64,000 nt of DNA, taken from positions 1 to 64,000 of the forward strand of contig JBKCNS010000031.1 of assembly GCA_046297095.1 (NCBI GenBank), in the 5' to 3' direction. How positions within the stretch are numbered: the first letter of the stretch is position 1; every line of letters starts with the position of its first letter. Source of the DNA: JBBATK01 sp046297095 (lineage in GTDB: Bacteria > Bacteroidota > Ignavibacteria > Kapaibacteriales > NICIL-2). Below, piece after piece: positions 33,840 to 41,570 of this stretch. The notes under the pieces are model-generated. The model was not told the origin of the DNA. It ran no database searches and saw only the letters and a program-made list of their open reading frames with translations. A program made the translations under genes and the position numbers.

Positions 33840-35012
33840 TTAGGCCTGCGTGCTCATGAACTCGGCAATGCAGTCCACCACATACCGAATCTGCTCGGGG
33901 CGCAGCTCCGGAAAAATGGGCAGTGCAATAGTCTGCGCCGCCAGGCTGTTAGCCACCGGAAAGTCTTCATTTTTTGGCTGCAAGTAGCCAAAGCACTCCT
34001 GACGATGGAATGGCACCGGATAATAAATCTCCGAGCCCACACCTTTAGTTGTCAAAAAGGCTCGAAGCTCGTCGCGCCTTTCCACATGGATCACGTACTG
34101 ATTGTAGATGTGGTAATTCACCACATCATTGCTTTTGTACACCGCTTTGGGCAGACGAACTTTATTGTGCGCATCGTAACCCAAAACACCTTCGCCTGTG
34201 GCTAATTCCTTCTCCAAAAACGCTTCAAGATAAAGAGCAGCATTTCTGCGGCGTGCTGCATGCCACGATTCCAAATGAGGGAACTTTACATTGAGAATTC
34301 CGGATTGAATCTCGTCGATACGGAAGTTGCCGCCAACGAACTTGTGGTAATACCGCGGCTCCATACCGTGATTACGCATTTGCTTGAGCTTCACGTACAG
34401 AGCGTCGTCGTTGGTGGTAATCAATCCCGCATCGCCAAATGCGCCCAGGTTCTTGGTGGGATAAAAGGAATAACAGCCCATCAAACCCATCGATCCCACT
34501 TTCGCATCGTTTTTATACTGCGTTCCCAGAGCCTGCGCTGCGTCTTCGATGAGGGGAATACCATGCTCGTTGCTGATTCTCAGAAACTCCGTCATGTTCG
34601 CACTTTGACCGTACAAATGCACGGGCATGATGGCGCGCGTACGGGAGGTTATTGCTTTCTCGGCGGCTTCAGGATCCATGGTGCAGGTAACCGGATCGCT
34701 GTCCACAAACACCGGAATCGCATGCAATCGCGAAACAACTCCCGCCGTGGCAAAAAACGAATACGTGGGTACTATGATTTCGTCGCCCGGTTGAAGGTCC
34801 AGTGCCATAAGTGCCATGAGCAAGGCATCGGTACCGCTGGATACACCCAGCGCGTAGGAGCATCCGCAATACTCGGCCAAATCCTTCTCCAGCTTCGTAG
34901 TCTCCTGCCCCAAAATCAAGGCTTGCGAGGCAGCCAACCGAGAGAGGGTTTGCTCACATTCGTGTTGAATGGTAGCATACTGCAATTTCAAATCGAGCAA
35001 TGGAACCGTCAT
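33840..35012 (-). CDS. DegT/DnrJ/EryC1/StrS-family sugar aminotransferase
   Basis: PLP-dependent transamination of a nucleotide keto-sugar, probably for LPS or a glycan. The 390-residue protein has VPLLDLKLQY at the start, GVSSGTDALLMAL, PTYSFFATAGVV, VHLYGQSANM, LIEDAAQALGTQY, and the PLP lysine in SFYPTKNLGAFGDAG near residue 190, followed by NFRIDEIQSGIL. Closest by memory to WbpE/FdtB-type enzymes; the exact sugar cannot be read from sequence. No other nucleotide-sugar gene is adjacent. Confidence 0.92.
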   Translation of the reverse strand: MTVPLLDLKLQYATIQHECEQTLSRLAASQALILGQETTKLEKDLAEYCGCSYALGVSSGTDALLMALMALDLQPGDEIIVPTYSFFATAGVVSRLHAIPVFVDSDPVTCTMDPEAAEKAITSRTRAIMPVHLYGQSANMTEFLRISNEHGIPLIEDAAQALGTQYKNDAKVGSMGLMGCYSFYPTKNLGAFGDAGLITTNDDALYVKLKQMRNHGMEPRYYHKFVGGNFRIDEIQSGILNVKFPHLESWHAARRRNAALYLEAFLEKELATGEGVLGYDAHNKVRLPKAVYKSNDVVNYHIYNQYVIHVERRDELRAFLTTKGVGSEIYYPVPFHRQECFGYLQPKNEDFPVANSLAAQTIALPIFPELRPEQIRYVVDCIAEFMSTQA

Positions 35013-35040
35013 AGGTATTCGATGGTGTGAACGTTTTTGG

Positions 35041-35048
35041 CAAAACTA
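35041..35048 (-). promoter_or_regulatory. -7 promoter element of the aminotransferase gene
   Basis: Reads TAGTTTTG within GCGTTGTAGTTTTGCC on the minus strand, 28 nt before the ATG. The GTTGTAGTTTTGC core is also in front of kup. Its position argues against the earliest in-frame start of the divergent peroxidase gene. Confidence 0.6.
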
Positions 35049-35114
35049 CAACGCACCATGCGCCAATGGGAATTTCTTTTCCTCTTCACGGTGGCGATTC
35101 CTAATTTCACCGGT

Positions 35115-36227
35115 ATGAAAAACGCCTTGCGCATAGCTTCTATGCACTTCTTAATGGCCGGTACTATTCGTGATGTGCGCGGTTGTCTCCGCGTGGTGGT
35201 CATGATTGTGGGCTTCGGAGCACTTTGCATCGCGCCACTGACGATAGTCTCTTGCGGCGAGGCCACCGGTGTTTGGGAAACCCGCACCATTGCGGAACCC
35301 CCGGGCTTCCCTCCTGTGCCCTTTCCCTCCACAAATGTTCCCTCGGACACCAAGATTGCCTTGGGGCGTATACTTTTTTACGATCCCAACCTTTCGATTA
35401 CCGGCAAAGTATCCTGCGCCTCGTGTCACAGCCAGTCTTTGGGATTTTCGGACTCAAGTCCGGTTAGCGTGGGAGTTCGCGGTTCCATAGGTACACGTAA
35501 TGCCCCACCCATCATCAACACAGCGTATCAATCATCATGGTTTTGGGATGGCAGAGCCGGAACATTGGAGCAGCAAGTGATGACGGCTCTTACCTCGGCC
35601 GGCGAAATGGACTCCGATACTTCGGTAGTGCATGGGTATCTAGAGCAGTCCAGCGATTACCGCTTACTCTTTCGAGATGCGTTTGGGGAATCGGAGCCGA
35701 TCTCTTTGGAACGTGCCGTGGATGCCATTGCTACCTTTTGCCGCACGTTGATCAGCGCGAACTCGAAGTACGATCAATTCCTGATGGGCAACACCCAAGT
35801 GCTGGACAGTAACGAAAAGGCCGGTATGTCTCTGTTCTTCAGCGATCGTACCCGGTGTGCATCGTGCCACAGCGGGTTCAACTTTAGCGACAACCAGTAT
35901 CACTCGGTGGCACTGCGCGCTCACTACTATGACAAAGGCCGTGCGTTGATTACCGGAAAAGAAAGAGATATAGGTAAGTTCAAAACTCCCACGTTGCGGA
36001 ATATTGCCCTTAGCGGGCCCTATATGAACGAGGGAAACTTTGCCACTCTTGATGACGTGATTGAACACTACAACAAGGGCGGTAATCCCTTCATCTACAA
36101 AGACACCTCGCGTATCCGTCCGCTCAATTTGACAAGTACGGAAAAGAAGCAACTGCGGGCATTTCTCCACGCGCTTACCGATGAGGAGTTTTTGCAAAAC
36201 CCGCGGTTCCGCAATCCCGTGCGCTAA
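35115..36227 (+). CDS. Di-heme cytochrome c peroxidase family lipoprotein
   Basis: Reduces H2O2 with electrons from cytochrome c (or a MauG-like relative), on the periplasmic face. Two heme-binding CASCH motifs are seen (VSCASCHSQ and TRCASCHSG), with family segments ALGRILFYDPNLSITGK, RNAPPIINTAYQSSWFWDGRAGTLE, and KFKTPTLRNIALSGPYMN; GAMHDG-type length is ~370 residues. The N-terminus has a hydrophobic stretch ending in IVSC, a lipobox, so the mature protein is likely anchored by lipid. Several ATGs precede it (35115, 35142, 35154) and the true start is uncertain. The membrane iron-sulfur oxidoreductase gene follows by 42 nt. Confidence 0.9.
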   Translation: MKNALRIASMHFLMAGTIRDVRGCLRVVVMIVGFGALCIAPLTIVSCGEATGVWETRTIAEPPGFPPVPFPSTNVPSDTKIALGRILFYDPNLSITGKVSCASCHSQSLGFSDSSPVSVGVRGSIGTRNAPPIINTAYQSSWFWDGRAGTLEQQVMTALTSAGEMDSDTSVVHGYLEQSSDYRLLFRDAFGESEPISLERAVDAIATFCRTLISANSKYDQFLMGNTQVLDSNEKAGMSLFFSDRTRCASCHSGFNFSDNQYHSVALRAHYYDKGRALITGKERDIGKFKTPTLRNIALSGPYMNEGNFATLDDVIEHYNKGGNPFIYKDTSRIRPLNLTSTEKKQLRAFLHALTDEEFLQNPRFRNPVR

Positions 36228-36269
36228 GGTATTTTTACCGGTTCCCGGTCACGCTATACCACTGAATTC

Positions 36270-38408
36270 ATGGAAACATCGAACTATATTTTTCTTGTCG
36301 TCTTCGCCGTGGCAGTCGGCATCATGGCCAGATCCGTATCCCGCCTGGTGGGCATACTGGCATTTGCCAAGCCGGATAATCGTTTCGACAACATCGCTGA
36401 ACGTATAAAGCAAACCATTTCGGTTGCGTTATTGCAAAAGAAAATCCTGCGCGACAAAAAAGCGGGACCTATTCATGCGGGTATTTTCTGGGGCTTTGTT
36501 GTGCTGCTCAGTGCAGCCGCCGAAGCGGTGCTCGAAGGCATTCATCCTGCGCTAGGGCTTACCTGGCTTGGTCCGGTGTATTCGGTATTCTCTCTACTCA
36601 GCGATGTATTCTGCGCGTTTATCATTCTTGGTGTAGTGATGTCGCTTTGGCGCCGCTACGTGACGAAGGTAAAACGCCTTCAGGTGGAGCACGAAAAAGT
36701 TGAAGCTGCAATGATTCTTCTCACCATTGCAAGCATTGTCACATCGTTGTTGTTTCAAAACTCGGCGAAAGTGGCGCTGGGGCACGATAACATGTGGGCC
36801 GTGCGGCCGCTGTCGCAACTGGTGGCCGGCACCTTGCTGCACGGCGCATCAGTACCCGCTCTGGAGATCATTTATCACACAGCATGGTGGATACATATAC
36901 TTCTTATCCTGGCGTTCACAAACTATCTGCCTTACTCGAAGCACTTGCACGTACTCACTTCAGTTCCCAATGTGTTCTTTTCGCCGGTGCATTTTCCCAA
37001 CACGTTAGAGAAGATCGATTTCGAGGCCGAGTCGGAAGTGGTGAAGTTCGGTGTAAGCGATATCGAGGACTTCAGCTGGAAAACGCTCTTCGACGGCTAC
37101 ACATGTACGCATTGCGGACGGTGCACCAGCGTGTGCCCTGCCCAACAAACAGGAAAGGTGCTCGATCCTCGGGAGATTATTATTCAAATCAATAATCGCA
37201 CCATGGACAAGGGTCCGCTTCTTATGAAGCTCAAGGATGTGGCGGATCAATTCTCTAACGCCGAGAATCAACTGGCTGCGCAGGGGGTATTGTCCGGAAA
37301 AAACTCGTCTGAGTACTCCGATGCCGAGCGCGCTTTCTTCACCGAGAACCTTAGCAGCGAAGAGCAAGATGTGTGGAACAAGAAGCTGGTGGGAGACTAT
37401 GTGAATCCCGATGCATTGTGGGCTTGTACCACCTGCGGAGCATGTATGCAGGAGTGTCCGGTGAATATCGAACACGTGCCGGCAATTGTGGGAATGCGCC
37501 GCTCCATGACCATGATGGAATCTGCCTTCAATGAAGAAGCGGCAATGCTTCCGGATATTTACAGCAACATCGAGAACAACGCGGTGCCGTGGGGCGGAAT
37601 GAGCGCCGATGACCGCGCTGCGTGGACGGAGGGCATGGATGTGAAGACCGCAGCAGAAGATCCTTCCATGGATGTGCTCTTCTGGGTGGGCTGCGCCGGC
37701 AGCTACGATGAGCGTGCCAAGAAAACAACGCGCGCGTTTGCCGAGCTCATGAATCTGGCCGGAGTGAACTTCCGCATCTTGGGAACAGAAGAGCGCTGTA
37801 CGGGCGATCCCGCGCGCCGTTCCGGCAACGAGTACCTGGCGGATGCCATGACGAAGATGAACGTAGAAACCTTGAACGGATATCACGTTCATACCATTGT
37901 TACTACATGCCCGCACTGCTTGAACACACTGAAAAACGACTACCCGCAGTTTGGCGGTTGGTATACCGTATTACATCATACCCAGTTCATTCGCACGCTT
38001 ATCGACGAGGGCAAATTAGTGGTGCCGAAGAGTGGCGCAGGCTTATCCGCCGAAGCCATTACCTATCACGACTCTTGCTACCTGGGTAGATACAACGAGG
38101 AGTTTGAAGCCCCCCGATCCGTACTGGAAAACGTTCCGGGACTCACTATAGTAGAGGTAGAGCGCTCCAAGGATCGCGGCTTCTGCTGCGGCGCAGGCGG
38201 AGCCAGAATGTTTATGGAAGAAATGGTTGGAGAACGCGTCAATATCAATCGCACGAATGAATTGCTGGCAACGGGTGCACATACCATTGCCGTTAATTGC
38301 CCGTTCTGCGCTACCATGATCACCGATGGCGTGAAGTCCGCAGATAAAGCAGAGACGGTGCAAGTTCGTGATGTAAGCGAGGTACTTCTTGATGCTTTGC
38401 GCTCCTAA
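36270..38408 (+). CDS. Membrane iron-sulfur oxidoreductase (NarI-like membrane domain, two 4Fe-4S clusters, HdrD-like CCG domains)
   Basis: Likely passes electrons between a soluble donor and membrane quinones. Residues ~1-240 hold five or six TM helices like the nitrate reductase gamma subunit. Two ferredoxin motifs follow: CTHCGRCTSVCP (~275) and CTTCGACMQECP (~390). Two cysteine-rich CCG domains complete it: WVGCAGSYDERA/TTCPHCLNTLKNDY and YHDSCYLGRYNEEF/GFCCGAGGARMF/NCPFCATM. This matches the HdrD/GlpC/FadF-like proteins often linked to electron-transfer flavoproteins and fatty-acid oxidation, but no etf gene is nearby. The 3' end overlaps the next gene by 17 nt, suggesting translational coupling. 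Confidence 0.88.
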   Translation: METSNYIFLVVFAVAVGIMARSVSRLVGILAFAKPDNRFDNIAERIKQTISVALLQKKILRDKKAGPIHAGIFWGFVVLLSAAAEAVLEGIHPALGLTWLGPVYSVFSLLSDVFCAFIILGVVMSLWRRYVTKVKRLQVEHEKVEAAMILLTIASIVTSLLFQNSAKVALGHDNMWAVRPLSQLVAGTLLHGASVPALEIIYHTAWWIHILLILAFTNYLPYSKHLHVLTSVPNVFFSPVHFPNTLEKIDFEAESEVVKFGVSDIEDFSWKTLFDGYTCTHCGRCTSVCPAQQTGKVLDPREIIIQINNRTMDKGPLLMKLKDVADQFSNAENQLAAQGVLSGKNSSEYSDAERAFFTENLSSEEQDVWNKKLVGDYVNPDALWACTTCGACMQECPVNIEHVPAIVGMRRSMTMMESAFNEEAAMLPDIYSNIENNAVPWGGMSADDRAAWTEGMDVKTAAEDPSMDVLFWVGCAGSYDERAKKTTRAFAELMNLAGVNFRILGTEERCTGDPARRSGNEYLADAMTKMNVETLNGYHVHTIVTTCPHCLNTLKNDYPQFGGWYTVLHHTQFIRTLIDEGKLVVPKSGAGLSAEAITYHDSCYLGRYNEEFEAPRSVLENVPGLTIVEVERSKDRGFCCGAGGARMFMEEMVGERVNINRTNELLATGAHTIAVNCPFCATMITDGVKSADKAETVQVRDVSEVLLDALRS

Positions 38409-40182
38409 AACAAGCCGTTCTTCCCGTCGTTTATTGCTGCTTGCGGGCTTGAGCCTGTGCATGCTGGTTGTGGCATGCAAGCAGCGCCAAAAACCGGATA
38501 CATCGCTTCTGCGCGAGGCAAAGGGCGGTGTGTATTACGGCGGCATCTACCGCGTGAACGAAAACGGCGACTTGCGGTCTATGGATCCGGCGGGTGTGAA
38601 CGATGTATCGTCGTCCCACATAACCTCGCAGATCTACGACCAGCTCATGGACTTCGACGACAGTCTGAATCTTACCTACGAGCTTGCGGAACGCAGGGAA
38701 ATTTCCGCTGACGGACGCACATACACGTACTTCTTGCGCCGCGGAGTGTTGTTTCACGACGATCCCTGCTTTGCCGGTGGTATCGGTAGAGAGCTTACCT
38801 CGCAGGACGTACTGTACTCGTTTACGCGCCTTTGTGATGCTCGCACTAAAACTTTAAGCTCGGAGTTCTTCCGCGGCAAAGTGATCGGTGCCGAGGAATA
38901 TTATGCAGCCACACGTGAAGCAGCGAGCACCGGCAAACTCTCGGTTCCCGGCATCCGCGGGTACAAAGCGCCGGATCGTTATACTTTCGTAATCGAGCTT
39001 GAAAAACCCTTCGGTCCCTTCGAGTATATGGTGGCGTTGAACTCTGCAGGCATTGTTCCGCGGGAAGCTGTTGAGTATTACAACGACGAGTTTTTCAAAC
39101 ATCCGGTGGGAAGTGGTCCATTCAAGTTCGACCACTGGACGCCGGACATCGAGTGCGCGTTGGCTCGTAATCCTAAGTACTGGGCTAAGGATGCGTGGGG
39201 CAATACTCTACCCTATCTTGATGGAGTTGTGACATCGTTTATCAAGGACGACAAAATTCAACTGCTGGAATTCCGCGAAGGCAATCTGGAAGAGTCGTAC
39301 AGAATTCCCACAGAGTTCTTTCCGTCCATCGTTGATCAAAACAAGAAACTACGCCCGGCCTTTCAGCGCTTTACCTTGAATAGGGTTACTGCATTGAGCT
39401 CGCAGTATTATGGTATGCTCACGGTTAGCGAGGCCTTCAAGGATGCCCGTGTTCGCAAGGCCTTTAGCCTTGCAATAGACCGAACCCGCATCATTGCCTT
39501 TGTGCTAAAGGGTCAGGCCGCTGCGCCTGCCGTACACGGACTTGTACCGCCGTCGATGCCGGGGTACGAAAGCAACAAAGTTCAGGGTTATGATTACGAT
39601 GTGATAAAAGCGCGTGAGTTTTTGGCGCAGGCCGGATATCCGGGTGGCAAGGGGTTCCCAACGGTGACACTGCAACTCAACTCGGGTGGCGGCCGCAACA
39701 CGTTGATTGCCGAAGCGGTGCAAACAATGCTGATCGAGAATCTTGGTGTGGATTGCAAGCTTAAAATCGTTGAGTTTGCAAAGCACCTGGATGCCATCGA
39801 TCATGGCAAGGCTGAGTTTTACCGGCTTGGTTGGGTGGCCGACTATCCCGATCCTGAGTCGTTTCTTAGTCTGTTCTATGGCAAGGTGGTGCCGGAGTCT
39901 TTTGATGAACCATCGCCGCAGAATGGATCGCGATATCGGAGCCCTGCATTCGATGCGTTGTTCGAGAAAGCCCGATCCACGCCCGATCGCAACACTCGTA
40001 ATGCCCTCTTTAGGGAAGCCGAACAAATTGCAATGAATGATGCGCCGTTGCTCTTAACCTTCTACGATGAGGACTATCGCCTGGTGCAGCCCTATGTTAC
40101 GGGACTTCGCAATAATGCAATGGATAAGCGGTCGTACAACGGCGTATGGTACAATCCCGCTAGGATGCAGGAGCAAGACTAA
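38392..40182 (+). CDS. ABC transporter substrate-binding lipoprotein, peptide/nickel (SBP_bac_5) family
   Basis: Binds oligopeptides or similar solutes. A signal sequence ends in LVVAC (lipobox), giving a ~570-residue mature lipoprotein. Family features: GGIYRVNENGDLRSMDPAG, SQIYDQLMDFDDSLN, YTYFLRRGVLFHDD (the FxLRxGVxFHDG-type motif), NPKYWAKDAWGNTLPYLDGV, and VRKAFSLAIDRTRI. It starts within the end of the preceding gene; GAGGT lies upstream of the ATG. No permease or ATPase gene is adjacent on either side, so transport partners must be elsewhere, or it acts as a receptor. Confidence 0.9.
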   Translation: MLCAPKTSRSSRRLLLLAGLSLCMLVVACKQRQKPDTSLLREAKGGVYYGGIYRVNENGDLRSMDPAGVNDVSSSHITSQIYDQLMDFDDSLNLTYELAERREISADGRTYTYFLRRGVLFHDDPCFAGGIGRELTSQDVLYSFTRLCDARTKTLSSEFFRGKVIGAEEYYAATREAASTGKLSVPGIRGYKAPDRYTFVIELEKPFGPFEYMVALNSAGIVPREAVEYYNDEFFKHPVGSGPFKFDHWTPDIECALARNPKYWAKDAWGNTLPYLDGVVTSFIKDDKIQLLEFREGNLEESYRIPTEFFPSIVDQNKKLRPAFQRFTLNRVTALSSQYYGMLTVSEAFKDARVRKAFSLAIDRTRIIAFVLKGQAAAPAVHGLVPPSMPGYESNKVQGYDYDVIKAREFLAQAGYPGGKGFPTVTLQLNSGGGRNTLIAEAVQTMLIENLGVDCKLKIVEFAKHLDAIDHGKAEFYRLGWVADYPDPESFLSLFYGKVVPESFDEPSPQNGSRYRSPAFDALFEKARSTPDRNTRNALFREAEQIAMNDAPLLLTFYDEDYRLVQPYVTGLRNNAMDKRSYNGVWYNPARMQEQD

Positions 40183-40221
40183 GGAGTAACGTGGCAGAGT
40201 GCAGTGAGACTGCGAAGAATC

Positions 40222-41076
40222 TTAGAATATCGCCACAAGGAGTACGCCCAATACAGCCGCTGCTCCAAGCCAAAGGCCAATGGTGGCGCGCACTGCAACA
40301 GATCCGTCGATTTCGGATATTCTGCGTTCCAGCGACTGCGTTTCGATCTTCACTCTGTCTATGCGCTGCTTCAGAATACCATCGTTTGTGATGGCATCGA
40401 AACCGCTCTTGATTTTGTTATCAACGTCGCCCAGTGTTTTGCGAATGGTGTCGTTGAGCTTACGATCTGCAGAGTCTATGGTTTCATTCAGCGTACGGTT
40501 CGCCATGTCCACCAGGTGCTTGATATCCGATACTTTATTCTTGAAACGCCCTAAGTCGTCGCTCAGAGCAGTGAACTCGTATTGATGCAAGTCTTGAATT
40601 TTCAAAAGCCGGGCGTCGAAACCTTCAATAGCAGCATCGATAGCTTGGAGCTTTGCTGACAGGCGACGCTCGAATTCCAGAAACTGATTTGCGGTCTCTT
40701 TTTGAACATACGTGCGAATGGAGTGGATCACCGTATCCATTTCGATGGTGCGCTCGTAGAATGTTGCGCGTAGCTCAATGAGTGCGTCACGCAGCTCCCT
40801 GATGCTGTCGATGTCGGCATACACGCTGCGCACGAACATCATATCGTCCGAGAGTCTCTTCAAGCCGGACTCGATCATCGTGCGATTCACCTCGAGCTCG
40901 TCGGCAGATTGCAACTTAAAATCTTTCAGAGATGTTTGCATGTCTAAACGCAGAGCATCAAGCTCTACGGTGCGTCTGCGCACATTCAAAAACAAGTCGG
41001 CATATTCGTCGGCCTGATTACTCACACGATCGCATAGCTCTACAAGCTCTTTACTCAATCCTGACTGTGGCTGCAT
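40222..41076 (-). CDS. Coiled-coil protein with C-terminal membrane anchor; unknown
   Basis: A 284-residue protein, not recognised. Residues ~5-255 are almost wholly heptad-like helix (charged, rich in Leu, Asp, Arg and Ile), and the final ~22 residues (TIGLWLGAAAVLGVLLVAIF) form a single TM helix, giving a tail-anchored rod. No enzyme motif is seen. The start (ATG at 41076) lies inside the 3' end of the preceding small gene, with a 26-nt overlap, so the two are surely co-translated. It converges on the binding-protein gene; a GCAGT/ACTGC hairpin (40201-40213) lies between them. Confidence 0.75.
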   Translation of the reverse strand: MQPQSGLSKELVELCDRVSNQADEYADLFLNVRRRTVELDALRLDMQTSLKDFKLQSADELEVNRTMIESGLKRLSDDMMFVRSVYADIDSIRELRDALIELRATFYERTIEMDTVIHSIRTYVQKETANQFLEFERRLSAKLQAIDAAIEGFDARLLKIQDLHQYEFTALSDDLGRFKNKVSDIKHLVDMANRTLNETIDSADRKLNDTIRKTLGDVDNKIKSGFDAITNDGILKQRIDRVKIETQSLERRISEIDGSVAVRATIGLWLGAAAVLGVLLVAIF

Positions 41077-41344
41077 GCTCAAGTTTCTCCGTAAATTTTC
41101 GTAAGGCCTGCCCGAGGTCGTAGATAAACTCTTCTTCTACACTCGAACCATAAAGTTCTTTGTTGTCGATTAATAGTCGCAACATCTCCCGATGAAACTC
41201 CTGATTCGATCTAAAGTCGTCTTCCATGTACGCCAGCAGGAAATCATACAACGACCCCATCTCCGCAAGCTCTTTGTAATAGCTGTGGGGATGTCTGCTC
41301 ACGCTCAGCGGAGTGCCGGCCGTTCTTAGGTTCGGACTGTTCAT
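41051..41344 (-). CDS. Small hypothetical protein, partner of the coiled-coil gene
   Basis: A 97-residue soluble protein with no recognised family. It is rich in acidic and aromatic residues and largely helical (YKELAEMGSLYDFLLAYMED, then EFHREMLRLLIDNKELYG). Its stop overlaps the coiled-coil gene by 26 nt. The ATG at 41344 has no clear ribosome site. Conservation of the pair would decide whether they form a complex. Confidence 0.6.
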   Translation of the reverse strand: MNSPNLRTAGTPLSVSRHPHSYYKELAEMGSLYDFLLAYMEDDFRSNQEFHREMLRLLIDNKELYGSSVEEEFIYDLGQALRKFTEKLEHAATVRIE

Positions 41345-41570
41345 GATAGTGAGAGCCGAAAGTCATGGTTCGAAGAGTACACTGCCAAAGATTATCGGCC
41401 ATATATGCTTCTCTCTTGACTTTGGCAGCGGATTTTGTGAACTTGCACGGACTTGACGCTTCGAAGCCGCTCGCTGCGGCCTTTTGGGCATGCTTTTGAA
41501 AAGAGGAATCGAGCCTTTCCCTAACCATGAGATACGCACAAACGTGAACCTTCGTCAATTTTTTACAGGT

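Noticed and set aside
40201..40213. GCAGT-GAG-ACTGC hairpin between the binding-protein and coiled-coil genes
   Set aside because: Only a 5-bp stem and no T-tract; too weak to call a terminator.
41365..41380. GGTTCGAA, resembling a tRNA T-loop, before the (p)ppGpp gene
   Set aside because: No acceptor, D or anticodon stems can be paired around it.
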